From contig RCAB01000089.1 of NCBI GenBank assembly GCA_003640385.1, forward strand, positions 1 to 64,000: a stretch of DNA of 64,000 nucleotides, read 5' to 3'. Shown here in pieces: positions 51,401-63,962 of the stretch. The DNA comes from Setaria digitata (lineage: Eukaryota > Nematoda > Chromadorea > Rhabditida > Setariidae). The notes below the pieces were generated by a model. That model did no database searches and was not told the DNA's origin. It worked only from the letters and a program-made list of their open reading frames with translations. Each line of letters begins with the position of its first letter. Positions within the stretch are counted from its first letter, which is position 1. Both the position numbers and the translations under genes were made by a program.

Positions 51401-54400
51401 GGATATTTGTGCAGCTATGTACTCATTAATTGTGCCTGCGTACTCCTCCCTAAGAATGCACCACTCCATCTTATGCATTATGATTTAATCGAATATTTCA
51501 AGCAGATAGAAAAAATAAAGTATTATTTACTTTAGTTTTTATGGATTTTCAACTGCATAGCTCTACAGGTTTCTTGTTGTAGAAAACAGTAACAGTCATC
51601 CGTTCGAAATGTAAGATTTCAAATGTAAGATTATTGCGGAATGTTAAAATTTTATTGGTATTCCAGATGGGTGATCAAGAAAATGGGGAAAGCGTGCGTA
51701 GTTCACTAGAAGATTTGTTGAAATCAATGAATAAATGGCCTGTAAAGGAAGTAAGTGATTTGGAAATGGATGCATCTGGCGATCCCCAACCGTATAGTGC
51801 ATCCGATTTGAATGCATCCATACAAAAGTTATTCGCCGAGTCAGATTTGAGCATGGATTCCTACCAAAAACAGCAATCAGTTAATGTTTCAACGACTGCA
51901 GCTGCTGATGAGCAGGTATTTTATGATAAATGTGTCGAAATAACAAATGAGTTACTTTGATTACAAATTGCTGTCCGTAAATTAGGTGATTAAATTACGC
52001 GAACTACGGGTATTTGGTAATATGTGAAAATTGGAATTGTGATAAATGCGATAAAAATAATACGATAAATAAAGAACAATACGATTAAAAAAATATGTGA
52101 AGATTGGAATTGAGAAAGCTTTTTCATGATTCAAGGTTCACTTTTCAATGTCTTGTTTGCATTCTGTTGGTAAAACAGCGTTTTATAGCGTTTTTAACAA
52201 GATATTCCAAATCATTTTTGCAAATGTTTCTTAATTACGAGACAAATGATCTAAAAAAATAATAATAATAAAATGAAAAGGAACCTTTTTAAAAAATCCA
52301 AAACTGCACTTGTGTTTGTCCATGTTGAAAATCTCCTTCATAATTCATGACACAGTCTTTCATAATTTTTGCAAGAACCAAAAAGTTATTATCGCTTTAA
52401 TTTGAAGTGTAACTCTTTTCATATTGATTTTCATGTTTAAAACAATAGAATAATGCTTATAATTTTTCTAAATCATAGTTATAATTTTTATAAATATAAG
52501 TTCTCTTTCTTTTCAACAACTTATTAAATGCGCTTTTTAAAAATTAAATATTTTTATTTGAACTTACTTGTTAGTTAAGTGTTGATGTGTATTTTTTTTT
52601 TTTTTTTAAAATCTGTACGAAAGTGCTGCTCTAAATACTAAAAAATATCTAGAAATAGTCTTGAAGGCACCACCTAAGATGTCTTCTGAAGGGCGTATCA
52701 TGTGAACAGTTGACTAAATTAAGGTGAACAATCTGGTATTATTTAATTTGATGGCTCTGAAGCTATAAATTTATTAGGTAATTAAAGTTCAATTTGAGTT
52801 GACTAAAGTACTGTTGCTGTCGTTGCTATTTAAAAAAAGCTTAAATCAGGTAGTGCTTAACCTGGATTCCTATCTTGTGTTGATATAAATAGTAGTTATT
52901 ACGATTAATATAAATAATTAAATAGTCCTATCTTGGGCTTTTGGATTCATAACTGTGCAGTAGGACTGCTTGATTTTTAACTTGAGATTATTTTGATCAC
53001 TAACTAGGAGATAGCTTTTATTTATTTCTTTATTCTTTCATGCAGTTTTATAGTTATTTAAATAGTATTTTATTTTAGATAGTAAGCATATTTCAGCCAG
53101 TTCGATTTAATAACTATGACGATGATTTTTTTGAAATGGTCTCACGATTGCAATCGAAACGGCTTAACGATCAGCGGTGTGATCCAATGATATTAAGCGA
53201 TTTGACGAATCATTCAAAAAATATTACGCGACAGTCAGATACAATCGCTTGCAACCCAGGTTAGGCAGTATCTGATTTGAGCTTTTTTTTTAAATGACGG
53301 GATGAAAAAACAGCGATTCCTGTTAATAATGTAAATTTATCTTATTTCCGTTTTGGAAACATTGGAACACAAAAACATTTGATAGGAACGAAGTTTCAAT
53401 TATTTTCGACTGCTTAAGTAAACTGATCTGCTCCCTATTAGAGTTAAAAAGATGTGTTGAAATTTAAATTTTGTTTTGATTGTTGTATGCAGTATTTCTT
53501 CAAAAGCTTGTGACCCAATTTAAATATCATTTTATCCGTAAATTGAATTAAACGACTTTTAGTGGCTTTTAGTATAAACAATTTATCTTCTCTCTAGCTA
53601 TGTATTTCCACTTTATTTTCGCTTCATATTTTGCTTTCATTTGCTTCTTTATGATGTCGTGGTTGTGGATATATAAGATTGATTGTGTATTGGCTTCAGT
53701 AAGATTCAATATAAAGACAGTTTAAAAGATTATTCTTACCTTTCATGCACTTCAGCGTAAGGTTGCCGTGTTTTTTGCTTGCAGTGCGGTCTTTTATGCT
53801 TTTTTGAATTTTGTAATTTTTGTTAGAAGACGAAGTACATTTGGGACGGAAACATCGATTATCGGCACTTTTCGGACGTGTTGGAAAAGCAGCACGACGA
53901 CAAAGTTTACTGATGTCTGCATCGTTCTTTCCGTCTACGACGTCAACACCTCGAAACACTTTTTCTTCGGCGAAACAGCAGCTACTTCCCAGTAGTAGCG
54001 ATCGATTACGTAACAAGTCAGGAGCTGCGGCACGTTTACAACGCACTTTCTCTGATGCAATAACCGGAAATGTAGCGAGTGGTGCCGATGACGGATTTAT
54101 GCAGCCTGATATGTCAGAAACAGCAGAAGTGTTAGAATTCCGAATTCCAGTTGCTCCACCTCGAAGTCGAACCCGTCGGAACCAGACCATTTCGTCGGAT
54201 TCCATCTTCCCAAGCCAAAAAAGTTTGTAATTTTCATTTTTTTTTCTTTTTTCTTCAGTTTCAAATTTTTCCTGCATGCATATTTTAAGTTCCGCCTTGG
54301 CAAGGTTTTTTATATTTTGATTTTGTAGTTTCTTCGCATAGAGTTTTTCTTTCTGGCGATTTCTTGTACAAATTTCGCTTTCCATCATGGAGAATGAGGA

Positions 54401-55022
54401 ATGAAATTGGTTGCTGTGAATGTCTTTATGTTGTATACTGAAGTTTGGTAAGTGTACGCATGAAATGTTTGGAAAACAAGAATTTTAAAAAACCATATGG
54501 AATTTTTTATAACATTTTAAATACTTGAGATTAGTTTCATGTCTGTATCACTATGGATTTAGATGGTGCCGAAGGAATGCTTGATTTAATAGCTAGTTTG
54601 CAAGGTCGACGAATGGAAGAACAAAGAGCACACTTGAGCGTTCACCCAGAAGGAGTATCTTTATCGATTAATGGTGATGTGAAAGATAATGATGGCGGGT
54701 AAGATTGACTTTTATTTCATCGGTTGACGTTATAATGCTTTGGAAGAAGCTTGAACTCAGTGCAGCATGTAGAGTAGTCGGTAGAAATTTTCAAAATTGT
54801 AGTGTGGAGGATCCAACACCATGTGCAGAGCGATCACGATCTGAAGACGCCGGAAGCCTGTATGAAATGGTAATTCGAAGTCAGAGGGATCGACTGGATG
54901 AGCAGCGAAGTGAATTACGGAGTTCCATACCAGTGGAAGACATCGCACGGATCGTTATGTCCATGCAGAAAGGGCGTATTGAAACTCAGCGTGCTGCTCT
55001 TAGTCGAGCTTCACAAAACTGA
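45401..55022 (+). CDS. ags-3: AGS-3 / LGN / Pins-type TPR-GoLoco G-protein regulator
   Basis: Exons: 45401-45491, 45782-45944, 46165-46300, 46672-46829, 47100-47223, 47481-47596, 47807-47910, 48220-48380, 51667-51915, 53079-53259, 53827-54222, 54563-54698, 54803-55022; 2235 nt, 744 aa, all phases consistent. Residues about 8-350 are tandem LGN-type TPRs (AKAHGNLANTYKALGDFDSA, GRTYGNIGNSYYMLGDYATA, RRAYTNLGNAHIFLSETAKA). Four GoLoco motifs follow: DDFFEMVSRLQSKRLNDQRC (449-468), one at about 630-649 (Q647 R648), one at about 689-710 (Q706 R707) and one at about 717-738 (Q734 R735), the last two only six residues apart at the C-terminus. A Ser/Arg-rich linker encoded by the 396-nt exon separates GoLoco 1 and 2. 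Family knowledge: GoLoco motifs bind GDP-bound G-alpha(i/o); TPRs bind NuMA/LIN-5 or Inscuteable-type partners, linking G proteins to spindle orientation and signalling. The 3.3-kb intron 8 could hide a further exon. Confidence 0.93.
48381..51666. other. Long intron 8 of the AGS-3-like gene
   Basis: A 3.3-kb T-rich intron between the last TPR exon and the linker exon. It holds many poly(T) runs and, on the opposite strand at 49680-50085, a possible nested gene. Nothing else in it could be read as coding. Confidence 0.6.
49680..50085 (-). CDS. Possible nested two-exon gene, 90-aa hypothetical protein
   Basis: On the minus strand inside intron 8 of the AGS-3-like gene. An ATG at 50085 followed by 13 coding bases (MENT, donor ACAG|GTTATA) can be spliced over a 133-base intron to an acceptor TACTTTAG at 49940-49941. 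Exon 2 (49939-49680) then reads in frame to a TGA, giving 90 aa: a charged, Lys/Glu-rich, soluble protein containing LQHLHFAFVTESLILPDLKR and LILYETSEEEIQQIR. I do not recognise a family. Alternatively, the first 67 codons read open without splicing in another frame, which could mean a frameshifted pseudogene. The long, compositionally protein-like open stretch within T-rich intron is what argues for it. Confidence 0.4.
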
Positions 55023-57044
55023 TTATTCTTGATATGGCGTGTTTTCTTTTATCTTTTTCTCAGCTCTTATCCCATGAATTTTTGGTGGAAAAAGGTTCTG
55101 GTTTTTTCACAGAATCAAATCCCTTGCAAAGATAAATACTTTTTCAGGCTTTTTAACCCTTTTTATTAAACCATTCCTGCATTTTGTTTTTCTGCTTTTT
55201 TTTCATATTGCTCCTATAGCTTCTTATTTTTATAGGAAATAATTGCAAGGGGAACTGGCATGTTGCATTTTAAAAGTGATCGGAATTAGAAGAGTCAAAA
55301 GTATTTTACTATGTTCGTAATGTTTGCACTATTTTCTTTTACAAGGCTGATGTGCTTTTATTTTTGCTTAGGATAATACCCTTTTGTTGGTTTTTATCTG
55401 TCTGATTTTTTTCAACTTTTCTCTAGCTTTGATGGTTATTTTCAAAAAAAAAAATTTTTTTCTTTCTTTTTTGCAAAGTGATGAAAGATTTATAAAACTG
55501 AAGGAATTTGGCATTTATTTCTCTTTATTAAAGTCTTACCATGTCTCATCTGTTTCTTCATAGCCATAAAAATAGTTATGTGATGCAGTCCATCTTTCTC
55601 CTATAGTTTCTCCGTATACAAATTTTAGTACTTTTATTTTAGTATTGTATTTGTATTCACAATGCAATATTTATGCTTTTATGGTTTTCAAGTAAAATTT
55701 GTGCTGGTTATCTGAAAGTTAATCATTATCCAAAAATATGAAGATTTCGGGCGTTCTTGCTGCTTGAAGCAGAAGTGTAGAGAATGCTAACTTTATGATG
55801 CTATGATGCGGAATCATAAAATTGCTTGTAACTGATAGCTTTGCCGTTTAGTTTTTTTGTTATTGATTTTAAGCATCTCCTACTTCAGTCCTATCTTTAA
55901 TCTCTAAACCTGCATTGCTTTTAAAATTATTTTCGTGGCGTAGATTTTAGATTTCTTCCTTTGATTCTCACAATATAGGTTTCGTATCAGGTTCAAATTT
56001 TTTTAAGAAAGATTGGAATAATTTTATTTGCTTCGCCTAATTATTCATGCTTGAATTTTTGAGTTTAATCTTTTCTAATCATTCATTTTGTATTCGCCTG
56101 GCTATTTTAATGGAATAAAGGTATATATTTTGCTGCATGTTTTTGTACAGAAATTCCTCCTACTTAGCGTATGATACCATTTTGCTGCTATGGTTCTGTT
56201 TTGTTAATCTAAAAAAAAATAATTTGTTGCTCTGTGAATTTTTGTTTTGATCCCAAATGTTTCAAAAGAAAAAATATGAAGTATGAGTTGGAATGACTCC
56301 GACAAATAAGTACAGCCTCATATTATAGAGAGTTGTATCAATAGAACTGTCACATTTTTACCGGGATTGTTAATTGTGAATTGCTTAAAGATTTTGGATA
56401 TAAAAATATTTCTACAGGTTGTTTCCTTCTCTGGCACCGATCCATCCTAGTGAAATATTTTATGCTTCATTAATTACTGGATTGAGAACATCTGATTTTG
56501 TTCGTCTGGTTATTATGGTTTTGGTTATGTTCCTTCGAAACGGTGCGGACACTTTTCGTTTGTACATGCAGTTAACATTTAATGCAACTTTAATTAAAAC
56601 AAGTTTGGTATATTGACGACTGAATCACTGGTTTCAAAATATGATAGCTGAGTCGTGGACAATAAAAACGAAACAAATGTTAGAGCCGTAATGAGAGGAG
56701 ATGAGAATGTGCGTGATTAATTTTCCAATTGATTTCGCGTCCGAGCAGGTGAAGATCCTGTTTTAACCTAGTTTTTGGTGCTTCTCGGTTCGTTATCCGT
56801 GATCAGGTTAGCTGGGAAGTGTTGAGTGTGTCATCATTCAATTTCATTTTTTATTGCTCCCGTCCAGGATTTTATTTGCAACATTTCGTGGATGGGATTT
56901 TTACAAAGGGCCGTGCTTTTGTCTGTGGAAGTTGCGTTGTTTATGATTCAGACATAACACTCTCTGGTTATGTCTTGTAAACGGTAAAGTGGGACGGAAG
57001 TTGTTTGTACGTATATTTTGCTTACTGTTTCAGCTGATGTGCAG
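55023..57044. other. Intergenic between AGS-3-like and exportin-5-like genes
   Basis: Two kilobases of T-rich sequence between head-to-tail plus-strand genes. It should contain the AGS-3-like 3' UTR and the exportin 5' flank. A canonical AATAAA is at about 56114-56119, far from the stop, so a variant signal may be used nearer. A TTTCAG site at 57029-57033, eleven bases before the exportin ATG, is a candidate spliced-leader acceptor. The spacing is too large for a typical nematode operon. Confidence 0.5.
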
Positions 57045-60000
57045 ATGGTTATGGAGGATAGATTAGATGTAATCGGAAAAGCACTGGAAGCTATTTACGA
57101 CTCAACAGTCAGTAACGAACGACGAGTGAATGCATCTCAGGTGGGTGAGGCCATACAAAATGACCTTATCGTCCTCTTTGTTCTGATTGAATGCCGTGAT
57201 AGTTCAGGTAGACTGCAGAAAAATTCGCTGCTAGTAGTAGAAGGAATAATAGTAGGAAAAATAACTAATTTGTGTACATGATGGACTTTATAGGTGAAAA
57301 GTATAAAGATGAGATCTTAATACCCTTTGCTTTTTATTCATTGTGAAAGGTACAGATCGTGATAGAATATGCTTTATTGGACCGGGTTTTATATACCGAT
57401 AAAATTTCATCGAGTTTTATTTTTAAGGTTATCGAGTCAGTAAAAGAATTGCCTCCTGTTGATTTGGAGCAGATTGCTTATGCATTGATCTCGAAAAAAG
57501 ATCTTATCCATGCTCGAACTGGTTGGACTTTTCTTGAGCATATCATTAAGTAAGTTTTTTTTTTTTTGTCTCGCCAGGGTCGCCAGTTAAATAAGGCATC
57601 AGACTTTTTTTTTTTGGAAGAGAGATTTTGTTTATGAACTAAAGAATAAACTATGCTGAGGAGAAATATCATCTTGATAAGAATAATTGATAAAATATTG
57701 CCATGTATGCTCTCTGCCTTCTGGGGACTTATCGCTATAAATACAAACCGAAAAACAAATCCTCGAATTTCTATAGATTTAAATGGTTAGAAATAACTGG
57801 GCAGTCACGCTTGGCAATTCGAAGTGCCTGCTTTACTGCAATGAAGGCAGAGGCCATGTTATTAAATGAGCTGAGATGTGCTGCAGCGCGATGTGTTGTC
57901 TTAATGATCGAGCACGAATGGCCTCAAAATTGGCCGGAGCTTTTTGATCAACTTGAGGATGTTAGTTTTGAAAACATTTTCTGAATTCTTTTTGTTATTG
58001 ATCAAAGCTTCTAGATTTAATGGAGTGTTTTCATTGTTTTTTGCAGTCTAATTACTGAAGGCCATATAATTTCAGATCGCTTCTGTTTCGGCAATACATG
58101 CTCAAATTCCTTTTATCACTCTGCAGCTCTTAGTCGAAAATGTAGTTACTTTGGTAACTGTTGAAAGCTTTTCCAGAAGAAAAGATCTCAATAATGCTAT
58201 TGCTTCGAACATACCACGCATATTGCATACCATCCGATTTGCCCTGCGTGAATGTTTAGTTGAATCAACAGGTATTTTCACTATTTCTATGTCATTTGAA
58301 TCTAAGAATTTTAATTCGCTGAAGAATTTATTCCCGTTTCGAGTTATCTGTTGGTTGGAGGAGAAACATTTCGTAACAAATAAAGCGCAAAGAAATAAAT
58401 TTCTTTGAGCCCACTTTTCCTTTTATCTCCAAGAAACTATAAATTAATGTAAGGTATTTGGTTACATTATTTATATTTCCTTTGATGTAAAGTTTGTACA
58501 GAGTAAGGTTCGTCGTATCTATCGATTTTAAAATAAATAGGAATATTCTTTTCCTTTTCAGATGAATCATATTCACTTGCGCGTTCAGCGCTTGATTTAT
58601 TCAGTGAACTTGTTGAATGGGTGGCAGCTGGCGTTTTAGAACCTTTTATCAGTGATTTGTTATATACAATTTGTTCATTCCTTGAAACTCCTCAACACTG
58701 CATATATGAAGTGGTATGTACTAAAATATTCAGACTTCATAACTTTTTCTGGTTTTTCGGAGGAACACGCATAGAACTGTTTAATGTACCTTTCAAAATG
58801 GATAATATTTCTATCATTAGCTCGCAGTAATGTTCTGATAAAAGTTAAAACTTTTTAAATATCTGGACTCCAGGCAGCAAAATGTTTGTGGAGGTTAGCT
58901 TCACGTAAGCAAGCCAAAAATGAAGAAAATCTTGTTGTTCTTGCCCTTTTTGGTGATGTTCCAATGCGATCAATTCTTACAGCTGCAAAGTAGGTCATCC
59001 GTTCATTTTGTATAATGTATAATAACTTTCTGTGAAATATGTAAAGATCAGTGTTATGTTGATCCGTTACGACTGGGGATAGAGGATGATTTTAATGCAT
59101 TGCAAATCCAGTTGCATGACATATTTTAAAAAAATTATTGACACTTGAGATAAATTAAGTCATAATATAAAATGTAACGAGCTGTTTGAGTTGTTTTTCT
59201 TTATGTATGCTTCATGTTGAAATATAATTTAGGAAAAGCACGTAGATTATATGTCGAGGATTGATTAGAAAGCTTGTTTGTTTTGCAGTGGATTTGGGCA
59301 TTTGGCGTTTTGACTGCATTTGTAATGCAGTATTATATTATTTCATGCCCATTTAAATTGGTCATGTCTTGATTCGAGGTCGTGAAAAAAGTTTTGATAT
59401 GATGGTTGGGGGCATTTTTGCTGATTAAATATTTTTGGATTTAGGGAAAATGCTAAATGGATTTTTCTCTTGTAAGTTTTCAGTCAAGCGGCAAGTGTTG
59501 GTGCTGACAATATGGAGCATTACCGATTTCTAAAAACCCTTTGCAATGTTTTGTCGGCGTTAGGAATTCATCTCGCTGATGTTTGGACTCAGCGGCCGCC
59601 AAATTTTGCTTTATATCTAGCTGCAATTGAAGCGTTTTTTTTGCATTCTTCTTTGGTAAATCACGATAACTTTTATGGGTTTTTGTTGATTTTCTTTTAA
59701 TTTATGAAGTGGATAGCTTTAATTGGTCTATTTTGTTTTAATTTATTCATTTAGTATAAACATTTACCAGTGCTATTTGTTAAATTACTAAGGACAAAAA
59801 ACATGAATCAAACGATTCTTCACTATCGTAGCAACAGAATTTTGGTAAAATCATCAGCAAACATTTTTCATCGGAGAATCCTATATATAAAATAATTGTT
59901 ACAGTACTTGCGAAACGAAGCAGTTGCTGTATTTTCGTCATTAATAAGTCACGAGAAAATTGGAGATGACGAAATATTTAATGAATGTATTCGCCGAGTG

Positions 60001-63000
60001 ATCGTTTCCATACCAAATTTATTGGAAAAAGTTGGCTATCCATCCCAAAATAATTGTGAAACATGTCGATTTTCGCAGCATGATTATGACGATGACAGTG
60101 ATTTCTCTCATGACTTTACACGTAAGATGTAATCTAATCATTATTTATGTAACAGATTTCCATATGTCGTTGATTCTGAAGATCTTAAATAAGTAGTAAC
60201 TGATGTGGAAAATAAAATTTAACGGAAGGGCATGTAAGATTGAATCGAGATTAAAATTCCTGTTTTTCAGAGTTTCGTGACCGTTCTTTGAAAGTTATTC
60301 GTTCTTGTTGCACCGGAAAACATGCAGACTTTTTGGTCGGTATTGCAGAGAAATGGTTTATCAATCGATGCCTTAGCCATCCAGATCTAGGTTGATTTTA
60401 TTTGAAATGTATATTTACATTATCTTTCATTATTAAAAGTCTGTCGATGTTAGTAAGGTCTGGATTTACAATGTTTTTGGTTTATCATGAATTGTTTCCT
60501 CACATTTTTCTCTACATCCAGACTCTCTGTCATCTAGATAGGTCTTGCAACTTCTAGTCTTTTAGTGTGGCTGTTCTTGCAGTTGAAATTGCATAATTTG
60601 TGGATGATAGGGTTAATATCTCTCCAACACTTTATTATTTTTCAGTAGTTCTTCTTTTAGCCATTTCATTATAATATGTGATCTTCAGTGAGGCAAACTG
60701 AATGGGATGCAATGCAGCGGTTTTCGAAGCTTGTTTTATGGGAGTGTCACAGTAAGAAATTGTTGCAGCCTGTACGTTGTTTACCTTCTAATCTGTATCT
60801 TCAATGCTGAACTGTTTTAGATATCAGTTTATTAGTTCTAATAAATTAATTTTTCCTAGGATAATTACAAAAAATTAGGCTCACTCTTTGACGGAATGTT
60901 GGTATTGATGGCAAGTTGTATTTCACCACCACAAATGAACAACTTATTATCTATGCTTTCTACCTTGTTGGTTGTTATCGGAAATTATCCACAATTACTT
61001 GTACCTCTTCTTTCTCAGGTAACCCTTCACCGCATAAAGATCAGTTTTACTGCATGAAATCATCAAATGAGCTGCAGACTTAGGAAGTTATGTTAAAAAT
61101 ATCATTCATTTAATGCTTTCAGTTACGTCGACCTTTGACCGATAAAGTGGATGATGACATTGATGAGAAATCTGTAAAGAGACATTGCATAGCTTTATTA
61201 CTGAGGATAGTCACTGTCTTCGCTAATGAGATCAAGGTTAATAATTAACTTGTTCGTTTTATTACCAAGAAATCTTCAAGACTGTAGTTATTATCAGTTT
61301 TCCAAAGGGTATTTATAACCATTTCAAGTGCTTTTTATTTCCATCCAGATGGTTCTAATTTTGTTATTTTAGCATGTTCTGTTCCATTATTACAGGGACA
61401 AGCGGAAATCATCTTGGATTTCTGTCTTTCAGTACGCCCACATTTATCACTAATGCAGTTAGCTTCTTGTATGCAAATAATTGCTGCATTAAGCAATCTG
61501 TGTGTCGACTTTGCTACACAGAATAATTTCCTCTCTAGTGCTTTATCTGATTCTCTTCGTTATTTCCTTCAAAGTGAAATTCAGGAGTAAGTGTTGATAT
61601 ATCTTGGAATCTTTTCATTGTCAACAAATTATTCCTCTAATTTTTTATTTTGAACATTCTTGAAATGAAATTTTTCTTCTTTAATCGTAAATGTTAGAAA
61701 AGATTTTTTTTTTATAGTGTTTCTCACAGTGATATAGCATTTCTCACGTTTTTTGGTTTTACGTCCCCTGCACCACTGAATGTTAGAGAAGCAACAAGGT
61801 CTCCTTTCATGCTCAATCGGCGAATGGTATCATTTTAGTTCATCTTTTCGTTCTTTTTGACGCGATTTCATCTTCTAGAGATTGACTTTCCCAACTTCAG
61901 TCTTAAAGTTGCAGTTTCGAGCACATTTATCGACTCTGGAGGGAATAATGGCTCAGTCTCAGTCGGTCGCTCCCCCTTCACACCCTGCTTACAGTGCTTT
62001 TCGACCAATTTTGCCAACATTATTTTTGTTGGCGAAGTAAGTTTTCAAAATGCCATTTGTCCTTCATTGAAACGAAGCTTCATAACTGTAGTTTACAGCG
62101 AAAGAAAAGTCCTTATTCAAAACTACTCCTAAACAAGGTTGATGTCATAGAAACATAGCAGTAATTGCAGTTGATAAGAAGAAAATTTTGCATTTCGTAT
62201 GTGTTGATGACGTTCACTTCGATTTTTTCATTGTAGATATCAAAAATAATTCCAAAATAAAGATTTCATGATGTCTGAGTGTATTAAATAAGTTAATGCC
62301 AGTGAATGTCATTTAACATTAATGAGATTGATCACTATTCGACATTTGTTTACTAATATTCTTATTGCTTATTTGACCTTATGTTCAATTTAAAGTATAG
62401 TCTTTATTGTTGATTCTGGTTCCTGCCGTTTATGACTTTTACAATTTTTTTTTATAAAGATATTAAAACTATGGCTTATTTTACAAAGAGGATTCGATCG
62501 TTGGTTTTATTCGGTTTTAGACGTCTAAACTCATTATATGATCCAAAAAATGTGAGTGTTATCCACGCGTCTTATGGCCCGTTATCAATTTTCGATATCA
62601 CCACCAGTGAACGACAGCAGTTATTGACACGTGAGAAACCTTCTTACTTTTTTAGTCAGTTGTTTTAAGATTTTTGGGATAGAAGATGTGTGGAAGTTTC
62701 CCTTTTTACCATTTTAGCATAACTTTGATTTATAGTCCCATTATATCATTCTTATAAGGATGATGGCTTTATCTTTTCCCGTAATTTTTCAAACTGGCCA
62801 TCATTTTTTTTTTTTGTTAACTGCAACGCCTTTGTTCATCGTCTTTATAACTACTCCATATCAAAATTATGATTTTCAGCAGTTGATCCGTACATGTCGT
62901 CAACAGCTCGAGTTTTATCCGATGACCCTGGAACTCATGCCCGTACCTTCCTCTTAGACATCACCGAAAAAGTGCAAGTCTTTATTTCCATTTACGTGTT

Positions 63001-63962
63001 TATTGTTAATGTAATATGTTGGTGTTTTAAAAAATTTTATGCAATGTGGAATTCTTTTTTCAGACAAACTCTTCTTGGATATTTTGCAAGTAAAGCAGCC
63101 CAACAGCTATTTTTTGATTCAGAAATCGGCAGTTGGGCGTTGATTCTTTCATGTCACCTCACTTTTGTTCCAGATTTTCGTTTGAGATTTTGGTTAAGGA
63201 GAACCTGGTACGTTTGTATTGACCGCAATTAAAATATTGTAATAAGTAATGCAGTTATCGTAAAGCTTGGGTTTAATCTTTAGAGTGCTTTTGGTTAGTG
63301 AATGTAACAGTTTAGTCATGGTATAATTTTTCTAAGGAAACCATTTTTGTGTGCTTGTCCGGAGATGTCCTATCATAGTGTGAGACAGCTGTTACTGACA
63401 GTGGTTGATGAGTTGAACAGACGATTGCAGAGTAGATGGGAGCAAATTGCGATTTCGGAATGTTGTTAGTTTCTTGCTTAACCCATGTTTGCTGCATTCA
63501 GTTTTTTCTTTTAATATTAATGGACTCTTTTTGCCTTTTTTTCTTCTTTTTTGTTGCAAATATAAGTTTGTTTTTGCCTTCTTATTCAATAATTGAAAGA
63601 TTTTTTTTCACCTTAGGGAAACTTATGTTTTATAATTTGTCAATAAAATTAATTTCTGTTTGTTTTGCAGCGGGAGATGACGAATCCTCTCAAGAGCAGC
63701 TTTTAGTTGAACACATGGCTTGTATCTTGACACGGGAATGCGTAGTGTTTCTGCGAGATTTATTCGGTATTTCCGATACAGGTAAAGAATTTATTGGATT
63801 TACGGAGAATTTTATCTTCAGTTTTAGTTCTGAAGAAATTTTTATTCAGAACATGTTTAATATTACTGCTTTTCAAAAGAGTGTTTTACAGGTGACAAGG
63901 TCGAGCAATCATCTTGCATAAAAAACTGCTTTTTGAAAGACGAGGCTTGTTATTCATTCATT
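57045..63962 (+). CDS. XPO5: Exportin-5-like nuclear export receptor (3' end beyond window)
   Basis: Exons: 57045-57140, 57428-57549, 57777-57960, 58076-58271, 58562-58713, 58874-58989, 59484-59655, 59905-60121, 60271-60390, 60689-60771, 60860-61018, 61123-61236, 61396-61586, 61718-61826, 61879-62036, 62521-62630, 62880-62973, 63064-63207, 63337-63464, 63671-63781, then 63892 to about 63962. That is about 925 aa to 63781, phases consistent; vertebrate exportin-5 is about 1200 aa, so the gene runs off the right edge. Exportin-5 features include GWTFLEHIIKFKW, MIEHEWPQNWPELFDQL, SRRKDLNNAIASNIPRIL, YRFLKTLCNVLSALGIHLAD and VPDFRLRFWLR followed by KPFLCACPEMSY, all in the expected order; the fold is alpha-helical HEAT repeats throughout. 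Family knowledge: a RanGTP-dependent exporter of pre-miRNA and other structured RNA. The N-terminal importin-beta-like region is short here. Start chosen as the first in-frame ATG after a TTTCAG site. Confidence 0.88.

Noticed and set aside
53696..54388. 230-aa open frame on the minus strand, the longest in the window
   Set aside because: It is antisense to the large AGS-3-like exon (53827-54222), whose frame and splice phases fit the gene. The composition mirrors that exon and shows no domain.
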